Shown here: positions 8,228 to 14,759 of the stretch, piece by piece
Position numbering within the stretch: position 1 is the stretch's first letter
Layout: every line of letters starts with the position of its first letter
DNA from: Flavobacteriales bacterium UBA3364
GTDB taxonomy: Bacteria; Bacteroidota; Bacteroidia; Flavobacteriales_F; PHOS-HE28
Reading direction: 5' to 3'
DNA: 20,728 bases
Assembly (NCBI GenBank): GCA_002360495.1
Contig: DEQO01000128.1
Location: 1-20,728 of the forward strand
Notes under the pieces: generated by a model
What the model was told of the DNA's origin: nothing
Seen by the model: only the letters and a program-made list of their open reading frames with translations
The model's database searches: none
Position numbers and translations under genes: made by a program

Positions 8228-9673
8228 TTACGCTGCCTGCCGTCCGTCGATGATACGCAACCCCAACATGGTCAGTGCCGCCACCACCAGCAACACCTCG
8301 AAACCCATCTTGTAGCCGAAGAGCAAGGTCTCGGAGTTCTGTCGGATCGCATAGGTGATCATCGGCGCAGCAATGCAGATCAACGGTACCAAGCCTTCCG
8401 TGGGCTTGCCCTTGAAGAACAGCCCATAGGCGAAAAGACCCAACAACGGGCCGTAGGTGAAACCTGCGATATCGAACAAGGTCTTGATCACGCTGGGTGT
8501 CGCCAGCCAGTGGAAGTAGAGGATGAATGCGAGGAAAAGGGCCGCCATGCCGAGATGTACGCGTTGACGGACCTGTTTCTGCTTCGCTTCATCCCAACCT
8601 CTATCGCGGATACCGATCAGATCGATGCAAGTGCTGGCCGTGAGCGCGGTGAGCGCACCATCGGCACTGGGGAACAAGGCACTGATCAGACCGATGATGA
8701 AGAACAGTCCGAGCCACACGGGAAAATGGTGCAAAGCCAGCGTGGGGAACACATCATCGGGCCGATCGGGAAGTGCAACACCCTGCCTCGATGCGTATTG
8801 GTACAGCAATGCGCCGAGCAGGAGGAACAGCAGATTGGCCCCCAGCAGGATCACACTGAAGGTCCGCATGTTCTTCTGCGCACCACCAACGGTCGCGACG
8901 CTCAGGTTCTTCTGCATCATCTCCTGATCGAGGCCGGTCATGGCGATGGTGATGAAAATGCCCGCGAGTACCTGCTTCAGGAAGAACCCATCGCTGCGCC
9001 AGTCGAGGTCGAGGATGCGCGTGGAGCCGCTGTTGGCCAGGGCATCGGACCAATCGGACATGCCCGTGCTGTTGACGATGTAGATGATCGTACCGACGAG
9101 CGCACCGAGCATGAAGAGCGTCTGCAGGGTGTCCGTCCAAACGATGGTCTTCACGCCGCCTTTCAGTGTGTACAGCACGATCATCAGCATCACCACGAAC
9201 GCCGTCAGCTCAAAAGGCACACCCATCGCATCCAACACGAAGAGTTGGATCACGTTCAGCACCACGAAGATCCGGATGGTGGCACCGGCAAGCCGTGAAA
9301 GGATGAAGAAGGAAGCGCCCGTACGGTAGCTCACCATGCCGAAGCGTTCGCGCAGGTATCCGTAGATGCTCGTCAGCTTCATACGGTAGTACAGCGGTAG
9401 CAGGATCCCCGCCACGATCCAATAACCGATCGCAAAGCCGAGCACCAGTTGGAAGTAGGTCCAACCCTTGGCCTCCACCTGCCCGGGCACACTGATGAAC
9501 GTGACCCCGCTGAGCGAAGTACCGATCATGCCGAAAGCGACGACATACCAGAGGCTCTTGCGCTCGCCACTGTAGAAGGCATGCTCGCCTGCGCCACGGC
9601 TGGTATACCATGCTATGCCGAGCAGCAGCAGGAAGTAGCCGAAGACGATGGAGAGGAGGAGTGCTGGGGACAT
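8228..9673 (-). CDS. Sodium:solute symporter (SSS family)
   Basis: Inner-membrane Na+-coupled transporter with about 13 membrane segments; 481 residues from the preferred start. Family signs are the 'GIAWYTSR...EHAFYSGERKSLWYV' N-terminus, 'GTSLSGVTFISVPG' (the usual SSS Na+-site helix), the 'SIYGYLRERFG' loop and 'SALFPSADGALTALTAS'. The substrate is unknown. I prefer the ATG at 9673: TTCCTTTG (9680-9687, minus strand) sits 6 bases before it, fitting the promoter pattern of other genes here. The ATG at 9718 would add 15 hydrophilic residues (MSTDHPHVYRFPLWN) before the first helix. It is divergent from the cyclase-like gene (121 bases between starts) and followed by the lipoprotein gene. Confidence 0.93.
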   Translation of the reverse strand: MSPALLLSIVFGYFLLLLGIAWYTSRGAGEHAFYSGERKSLWYVVAFGMIGTSLSGVTFISVPGQVEAKGWTYFQLVLGFAIGYWIVAGILLPLYYRMKLTSIYGYLRERFGMVSYRTGASFFILSRLAGATIRIFVVLNVIQLFVLDAMGVPFELTAFVVMLMIVLYTLKGGVKTIVWTDTLQTLFMLGALVGTIIYIVNSTGMSDWSDALANSGSTRILDLDWRSDGFFLKQVLAGIFITIAMTGLDQEMMQKNLSVATVGGAQKNMRTFSVILLGANLLFLLLGALLYQYASRQGVALPDRPDDVFPTLALHHFPVWLGLFFIIGLISALFPSADGALTALTASTCIDLIGIRDRGWDEAKQKQVRQRVHLGMAALFLAFILYFHWLATPSVIKTLFDIAGFTYGPLLGLFAYGLFFKGKPTEGLVPLICIAAPMITYAIRQNSETLLFGYKMGFEVLLVVAALTMLGLRIIDGRQAA

Positions 9674-9679
9674 GTTCCA

Positions 9680-9687
9680 CAAAGGAA
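9680..9687 (-). promoter_or_regulatory. Probable -7 box just before the symporter start
   Basis: On the minus strand TTCCTTTG lies 6 bases before the ATG at 9673, one mismatch from TAnnTTTG. A start codon this close would mean an almost leaderless mRNA. No clear -33 TTTG was seen. Confidence 0.35.
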
Positions 9688-9728
9688 AACGGTACACATG
9701 TGGGTGGTCAGTGCTCACCCATGAGTTG

Positions 9729-9745
9729 TCAGTTATGCATTGTCA
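9729..9745. repeat. Short dispersed motif (copy 2), between symporter and cyclase genes
   Basis: GTCAGTTATGCATTGTC on the plus strand matches the reverse complement of 5125-5141 at 14 of 17 bases. The wider sequence holds two TTGTCA direct repeats (9726-9731 and 9740-9745) inside the divergent intergenic region. Confidence 0.4.
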
Positions 9746-9794
9746 ACGAAGATCCGGCCCGTGCCGGTAACTTGTCCCCGCATTCATCGCCATC

Positions 9795-10439
9795 ATGCAA
9801 GCAACGACGCCCCCCGACCACTACCGCAAGATCGAGTGCAGCCTGATCCTCGTGGACCTGAGCGGTTTCACGCAATTGCTCTACCACGCGAGCTACAAGG
9901 AGGAGATCATGCGGACCGTGGTGCTGGCCATGCAACGCATGTTCCAGGACGCGATGGACGCCGCCTCCAAGACACAGGACATCCGCATCATCAACACCAC
10001 CGGGGATGGGTTCATCGCGATCGCCACGGGGAAGACGCCCTCACGAACAGCGGTCGGCTTCGTGGAGCAAGTGCAGTCGCACTTCAAGCTGTACGTGAAA
10101 GCGGTCATCCACTCGGTCCCCTTCCGCCAACGCGCCGATCTACGTATCGCCTTGCACCATGGCAGCGTGTACGAGATCGACATCACCCGCCTGGGCAAGG
10201 ACCATTACCCCGTCTTCATCGGTGACGACATCAACCTGCTCGCGCGCGTTATCAATGGACAGGTGGCACGGCGCTACGGCGTGGCGATCACTCGTGCCTT
10301 CTACCGGCGACTCACCATGACCAAGGGCGATCCGCCCACCGCCGATGAAGTGATCCTGGACCGCAACCGCTATCCGGAGCAGATCGAGATCTACAAGCTG
10401 CCGGCCGAGATCCCGGCCGTGGACAAGGTGAAGAAGTAG
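9795..10439 (+). CDS. Stand-alone class III nucleotidyl-cyclase-like protein
   Basis: A 214-residue protein consisting of a single cyclase homology domain and short tails, with no sensor domain or membrane segment. The two metal-binding aspartates are in place: Asp21 in LVDLSGFT and Asp71 in NTTGDGF. LRIALHHGSVYE and IGDDINLLARV supply the transition-state Asn147 and Arg151. The base-recognition positions are unusual: Asn67 where adenylyl cyclases have Lys, and Val140 where Asp or Thr is expected. It may make a cyclic nucleotide with altered specificity or act as a regulatory pseudo-cyclase. The ATG at 9795 starts about 20 residues before the first catalytic strand. It is divergent from the symporter and 177 bases upstream of recR. 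Confidence 0.8.
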   Translation: MQATTPPDHYRKIECSLILVDLSGFTQLLYHASYKEEIMRTVVLAMQRMFQDAMDAASKTQDIRIINTTGDGFIAIATGKTPSRTAVGFVEQVQSHFKLYVKAVIHSVPFRQRADLRIALHHGSVYEIDITRLGKDHYPVFIGDDINLLARVINGQVARRYGVAITRAFYRRLTMTKGDPPTADEVILDRNRYPEQIEIYKLPAEIPAVDKVKK

Positions 10440-10604
10440 GACCCGCTCACCGTTCCACGGAACGTACCGGTACTGCGGAGCGTGTGCGCGAAGGCCGGGA
10501 AGAAAGCGACGCAAACGAGGATCGCGCAGCGGTGTATCATGCCGTTCCGGTCGAGGTGTTCAATGTAATGACGACACGAACGCCGTTCGGATGTCTTCAC
10601 CCGC

Positions 10605-10612
10605 GATCTTTG
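10605..10612 (+). promoter_or_regulatory. Probable -7 box just before recR
   Basis: GATCTTTG, one mismatch from TAnnTTTG, ends 4 bases before the recR ATG at 10617. Transcription from it would give a leaderless or nearly leaderless mRNA. No clear -33 partner. Confidence 0.35.
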
Positions 10613-10616
10613 CACC

Positions 10617-11234
10617 ATGTCCCTCCCTTCCACATTGCTGGAAAACGCCGTCGATCAACTGGCCACCTTGCCGGGTATCGGGAGGCGCACGGCCATGCGG
10701 CTGGCCTTGGACCTCTTGCGACGGGACCAGCATGAGGTAGCGCGCTTCAGCGAGGCCATCCGTAAGATGCGCGACGAGGTGCGCTTCTGCGACACCTGCT
10801 GCAACATCAGCGACGAGCCCCGTTGCGCCATCTGTAGGGACCCGAGCAGGGATCCGTCAACGATCTGTGTGGTGGAGGATATCCGGGATGTGATCGCCAT
10901 TGAGAACACCCGGCAATTCAAAGGCCATTACCACGTTCTTGGTGGGGTGATCAGCCCCATGGACGGGATCGGGCCGGATGACCTGAACACGCAGGAGCTA
11001 ATGGAACGCATGACATCCGGAGAGGTGAAGGAGGTGATCCTGGCGCTGGGCACCACGTTGGAGGGGGATACCACCGGCTTCTACCTGAACCGGAAGCTGG
11101 CCGAGCATGGACTGGTGGTCAGCATGCTGGCCCGCGGTCTCAGCGTGGGCGGTGATCTGGCGCAGGCCGATGAATTGACCCTTGGCCGAAGTATCGCGGA
11201 TCGGAAACCGTACGAGCAAAGCGTGAAACGATGA
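10617..11234 (+). CDS. recR: Recombination mediator RecR
   Basis: Cytoplasmic ring-forming protein of the RecFOR pathway that helps RecA load onto gapped single-stranded DNA. The 205 residues show the full family layout: a helix-hairpin-helix with LATLPGIGRRTA (residues ~15-26), a zinc site with Cys58, Cys61, Cys70 and Cys73, and a TOPRIM domain beginning ICVVEDIRDV (~82) with GGVISPMDGIGP and EVILALGTTLEGDTT. The C-terminal RGLSVGGDLAQADELTLGRSI wedge is also conserved. Length and all motifs are standard. It stands alone between the cyclase-like gene and the glycosyltransferase gene. Confidence 0.97.
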   Translation: MSLPSTLLENAVDQLATLPGIGRRTAMRLALDLLRRDQHEVARFSEAIRKMRDEVRFCDTCCNISDEPRCAICRDPSRDPSTICVVEDIRDVIAIENTRQFKGHYHVLGGVISPMDGIGPDDLNTQELMERMTSGEVKEVILALGTTLEGDTTGFYLNRKLAEHGLVVSMLARGLSVGGDLAQADELTLGRSIADRKPYEQSVKR

Positions 11235-11252
11235 GAGGTCTACGTGAAGATC

Positions 11253-11333
11253 CGGTCATGTGGCCATGTGGCCAAGGAATGACCGCTCCTGTCCGTCGTC
11301 CTTTTTCCATGACCGCATGTGGCGCGGTCATGG
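11253..11333. repeat. Two related stem-loops with repeated CGGTCAT and CATGTGGC elements
   Basis: Stem-loop 1 has arms CGGTCAT (11253-11259) and ATGACCG (11279-11285). Its loop carries CATGTGGC twice in tandem (11257-11272). Stem-loop 2 is a perfect 10-bp stem, CCATGACCGC (11307-11316) and GCGGTCATGG (11324-11333), with loop ATGTGGC, which together with the last stem base reads CATGTGGC a third time. A T5 run precedes it. No T-tract follows either stem. They lie between recR and the glycosyltransferase gene, 28 bases before its ATG. Confidence 0.7.
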
Positions 11334-11361
11334 TATGCGGCAAACGTGACCTCATGTTCGC

Positions 11362-13260
11362 ATGAAGTTGTCGGTCATCATCGTCAACTACAACGTCAGG
11401 GCCTACCTGGAACAGTGCCTGCGCACTGTTGAAGAGGCATTGAAGGACATTGAAGGAGATGTGTTCGTAGTGGACAACCAGAGTACGGACGGCAGCGTGG
11501 ATATGGTGCGGGAGAAGTTCCCTTCGGTCAGGCTCATCGCGAATGCCGAGAACGTCGGGTTCAGCCGGGCCAACAACCAGGCGATCCGCGCCAGCAGCGC
11601 GGATTACGTGGTACTCCTGAACCCCGACACCGTGGTTGGCGAGGACGTCTTCCGCAAGGTGATAACGTTCATGGACACGCACCCGAAAGCCGGTGGATTG
11701 GGTGTGAAGATGATCGACGGCACGGGGAATTTCCTGCCGGAGAGCAAGCGCGGACTACCTACGCCGGCCGTGGCGTTCTACAAGATCATCGGACTGACAC
11801 GGTTGTTCCCGCACAGCAGGACCTTCGGCCGGTACCACCTGGGCCACCTGCCCGAGAACGAAGCCGCACCGATCGAGATCCTCTCCGGGGCCTGCATGTT
11901 CCTGCGGAAGAAGACACTCGATGAGGTGGGCCTTTTGGACGAGAGCTTCTTCATGTACGGCGAGGACATCGACCTGAGCTACCGCATCACCCTGGGAGGC
12001 TACGAGAACTGGTACTTCCCCGATGCCCGGATCATCCACTACAAAGGCGAAAGCACGAAGAAAAGCAGTGTGAACTATGTGTTCGTTTTCTACAACGCCA
12101 TGGCCATCTTCGCACAGAAGCACTTCACACGGCGCCGCACGGACCTTTTGGGATTACTGATCAACGGCAGCATCTACTTGAGCGCTGCCGGCGCGATCGT
12201 CATGCGGTTCCTGCGCCGGGCGTTGCTCCCTACGTTGGACGTGTTGTTCTTCCTGCTGGCCAATGTGGTGACGGATACCTTCTCGCCCTGGCTTGGGCTC
12301 TTCCTCCTGGCAAGCTTCGGTGTATGCGGTGCATACGACCTTCCGACACGGTTGTTGAACGTGTTCAAGGGCTCGGTACTGGCGGCCTTGTTGGTGTTCG
12401 GCTTCCTGTGTGCCCAGCGCGGAGGAGATGGATGGTTCAATGATCCCATGTGGTTCGCACAACTCTCCGGCATTGTCGGGATGCTGTTCCTCCTTGTGGG
12501 CTTCGCTTCCCGATCGCTGCTGCACATCGTCCGCGTGAAACCGTACAGCCTGCGGAGCATGGACCGCAGACGCGTGCTGTCCATCGGCAGTCATAGCGAG
12601 AACCGACATGCCCTGGCGCTGCTGTGGCAAACGCACTTCGGCCTGGGCCGCCAAAAGGAGATGTCGGCCGCGGAGGCCATGGCGCCCGATGCCGTGAAGG
12701 TCATCCGCAAGAAGATCCGGAAGCACGGGATCGATGAGGTCCTTTTCTGCGCGCGCGATCTTTCATGGGGCAGGATCATCGAGCTCATGGAAGGCATGCG
12801 GCGGAGCCGGGTGATGTTCAAGATCGCTCAACCGGCCCGTGAATTTGTCATCGGCCCCAACAGCATCGAGAGCATCAACGACCTGTTCATCATGGAGCGC
12901 CACGCCGTCCATAGTGCAGCCGGTCGCAGGAGCAAACGCTTGATGGACCTGTGCATCGCAGCGGTACTCGGTCTCTCCCTACCACTCGCCATCCTGCTGG
13001 TGAGGGATCGGGGCCGTTTCCTGCGCAACTGGTGGGATGTGCTGTTGGGTAGGAAGAGTTGGGTGGGCTACGGCCCCATGGTGGAAGGTCCGCTGAAACT
13101 ACCCGCCATCAAGCCGGGTATCCTGCCACCCACCATCCCCGGTGGGGCGAACGATCCCGTTTCTGTGCGCCGCGCGAACATCACCTACGCCAAGGATTAT
13201 ACCGCTTGGGGCGACCTCCGATCGGTGATGAAAGGCTTCGCCATGCTCGGTCGCGGTTAG
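11362..13260 (+). CDS. GT2 glycosyltransferase fused to a degenerate phosphoglycosyl-transferase-like module
   Basis: A 632-residue membrane-bound protein likely acting in cell-surface polysaccharide or O-antigen synthesis. Residues 1-260 form a family 2 glycosyltransferase (rhamnosyltransferase-like): VIIVNYN, VVDNQSTDGS, LLNPDTVV and FMYGEDIDLSYR. Residues ~265-385 carry about four membrane helices. Residues ~396-520 look like the Rossmann-type domain found in WcaJ-like enzymes (RRVLSIGS start, IDEVLFCARD). The end reads KRLMDLCIAAVLG (membrane helix), WDVLLGRKSWVGYGP and LPAIKPGI, matching monotopic phosphoglycosyl transferases. However, the stretch holding the catalytic Asp-Glu pair is missing, because only ~18 residues separate the helix from WVGYGP. 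The first half is therefore probably catalytic and the second structural. I have seen similar Bacteroidota fusions annotated only as GT2. The ATG at 11362 starts directly at the GT2 fold. Confidence 0.88.
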   Translation: MKLSVIIVNYNVRAYLEQCLRTVEEALKDIEGDVFVVDNQSTDGSVDMVREKFPSVRLIANAENVGFSRANNQAIRASSADYVVLLNPDTVVGEDVFRKVITFMDTHPKAGGLGVKMIDGTGNFLPESKRGLPTPAVAFYKIIGLTRLFPHSRTFGRYHLGHLPENEAAPIEILSGACMFLRKKTLDEVGLLDESFFMYGEDIDLSYRITLGGYENWYFPDARIIHYKGESTKKSSVNYVFVFYNAMAIFAQKHFTRRRTDLLGLLINGSIYLSAAGAIVMRFLRRALLPTLDVLFFLLANVVTDTFSPWLGLFLLASFGVCGAYDLPTRLLNVFKGSVLAALLVFGFLCAQRGGDGWFNDPMWFAQLSGIVGMLFLLVGFASRSLLHIVRVKPYSLRSMDRRRVLSIGSHSENRHALALLWQTHFGLGRQKEMSAAEAMAPDAVKVIRKKIRKHGIDEVLFCARDLSWGRIIELMEGMRRSRVMFKIAQPAREFVIGPNSIESINDLFIMERHAVHSAAGRRSKRLMDLCIAAVLGLSLPLAILLVRDRGRFLRNWWDVLLGRKSWVGYGPMVEGPLKLPAIKPGILPPTIPGGANDPVSVRRANITYAKDYTAWGDLRSVMKGFAMLGRG

Positions 13261-13286
13261 GGGTTCCTTCCATCCACCCCCATCGC

Positions 13287-13294
13287 TACCTTTG
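13287..13294 (+). promoter_or_regulatory. -7 box (TACCTTTG) for the E2 gene
   Basis: TACCTTTG is a full match to TAnnTTTG, 28 bases before the ATG at 13323. GGGAG at 13309-13313 could be a ribosome-binding site. The -33 TTTG is not evident. Confidence 0.45.
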
Positions 13295-13322
13295 GCCGAT
13301 CCCACAACGGGAGCTACCGACC

Positions 13323-14678
13323 ATGTCCCAGATCGACATCCTGCTGCCCAAGATGGGCGAGAGCGTGGCCGAGGCCACCATCATCAAGTGGCTCAAAAGC
13401 GAAGGGGACCGGGTCGAAGCCGATGAACCCATCGTGGAGATCGCCACCGACAAGGTGGACAGTGAGGTACCTGCACCGGAAGCGGGCGTCCTCTTGGAAC
13501 GGTTGGTAAAGGACGGCGATGTGGTGAAGGTGGGCCAACCCATTGCGCGGATCGGCAGCGCAGCTTCAGCCAAGGCCGCTCCGGCTGCAACGCCTGCGGC
13601 ACCTGCCGTTGTTGCTCCTTCCGGCAATGGCAACGGCAAGGCCACCATTTCTACGGTGATGGCGGGCAGCACGGCCACGCCCATCGGCAAGTCGGGGCCA
13701 AGTGGGAAATTCTACTCTCCCTTGGTGCGCAACATCGCACAGAACGAGGGGGTCACCCTGGCTGAATTGGAATCGTTGCCGGGATCAGGTCAAGGCGGTC
13801 GCGTAACCAAGAAGGACATACTGGACTACCTGCCGAACAGGGGAACTCAAGGTGCAGTACCAGGGGCAAAGGGATCCGACATTGCCCCTGCTCCTGCGCC
13901 TACCCCTGCTCCTATCCCAGCTTCCACTGCCCGGACCGAACCCCAGACCCCGAAAGTGCTTCCGGGCGAAGGCGATGAGTTGATCGAAATGGACCGGATG
14001 CGGCGCTTGATCGCCGACCACATGGTTATGAGCAAACGCACCAGTCCGCATGTGACCAGCTTCGTTGAGGCCGACGTCACGAATTTGGTGCTCTGGCGGG
14101 AGAAGATCAAGAAAGCGTTCGAACAACGGGAAGGCGAGAAGCTCACCTTCACCCCGGTCTTTATCATGGCCATCGTCCAGGCGATCAAGGAGATGCCCAT
14201 GATCAATGTGCAGGTGGACGGGTACAACATCATCAAAAAGCGTGACATCAACATCGGCATGGCTGCCGCGATGCCCAACGGCAACCTGATCGTACCCGTG
14301 ATCAAGAACGCAGACCAACTGAACCTGGTGGGCCTGGCCCGGAAGGTGAACGACCTGGCCAACAGGGCACGAATGGGCAAGCTTCTGCCCGACGAGGTCA
14401 GCGGAGGTACATACACCGTCACCAACGTGGGCACCTTCGGCAACGTTCTGGGTACCCCGGTGATCAACCAACCGCAGGTCGCCATCATGGCCACTGGCGC
14501 GATCCGCAAGAAACCGGCGGTGATCGAAACCCCCCAAGGCGACCTTATCGGGATCCGCCACCAGATGTTCCTCTCGCATTCCTATGACCACCGGGTCGTG
14601 GATGGGGCACTAGGCGGCCGTTTCGTCCGACGAGTAGCCGATATCCTTGAGGGTTGGTCACAGGACCAGAGCTTCTGA
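13323..14678 (+). CDS. 2-oxoacid dehydrogenase complex E2 (dihydrolipoamide acyltransferase)
   Basis: Core acyltransferase of a 2-oxoacid dehydrogenase complex; it passes the acyl group from lipoyl-lysine to CoA. The 451 residues contain one lipoyl domain (lipoylated Lys44 in EIATDKVDSEV), an Ala/Pro linker, a peripheral-subunit-binding domain (residues ~127-168: FYSPLVRNIAQNEGV...GQGGRVTKKDIL), a second Ala/Pro linker and a catalytic domain ending with YDHRVVDG (His423, Asp427). Whether it serves branched-chain, pyruvate or 2-oxoglutarate oxidation cannot be told from this sequence; E1 and E3 are not in the window. I chose the ATG at 13323 because it sits at the usual start of the lipoyl domain; the frame is open further upstream, overlapping the glycosyltransferase gene. 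GGGAG lies 9 bases upstream. Confidence 0.95.
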   Translation: MSQIDILLPKMGESVAEATIIKWLKSEGDRVEADEPIVEIATDKVDSEVPAPEAGVLLERLVKDGDVVKVGQPIARIGSAASAKAAPAATPAAPAVVAPSGNGNGKATISTVMAGSTATPIGKSGPSGKFYSPLVRNIAQNEGVTLAELESLPGSGQGGRVTKKDILDYLPNRGTQGAVPGAKGSDIAPAPAPTPAPIPASTARTEPQTPKVLPGEGDELIEMDRMRRLIADHMVMSKRTSPHVTSFVEADVTNLVLWREKIKKAFEQREGEKLTFTPVFIMAIVQAIKEMPMINVQVDGYNIIKKRDINIGMAAAMPNGNLIVPVIKNADQLNLVGLARKVNDLANRARMGKLLPDEVSGGTYTVTNVGTFGNVLGTPVINQPQVAIMATGAIRKKPAVIETPQGDLIGIRHQMFLSHSYDHRVVDGALGGRFVRRVADILEGWSQDQSF

Positions 14679-14721
14679 ACAAACACACCCTCGGCAAACG
14701 GAAAATTCTACATTTATCCGC

Positions 14722-14729
14722 TATTCTTG
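14722..14729 (+). promoter_or_regulatory. Weak -7-like box before the PorE-like gene
   Basis: TATTCTTG, one mismatch from TAnnTTTG, ends 30 bases before the ATG at 14760. TACATTTA at 14709-14716 is an alternative. No convincing -33 element. Confidence 0.25.
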
Positions 14730-14759
14730 CCCTTGAATACACCCAGAAAGCGCCCTGTT

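Noticed and set aside
8510..9298. Plus-strand open frame (262 codons) opposite the symporter
   Set aside because: Its translation is dominated by charged and His/Gln residues that mirror membrane-segment codons; the opposite strand encodes an unmistakable SSS transporter.
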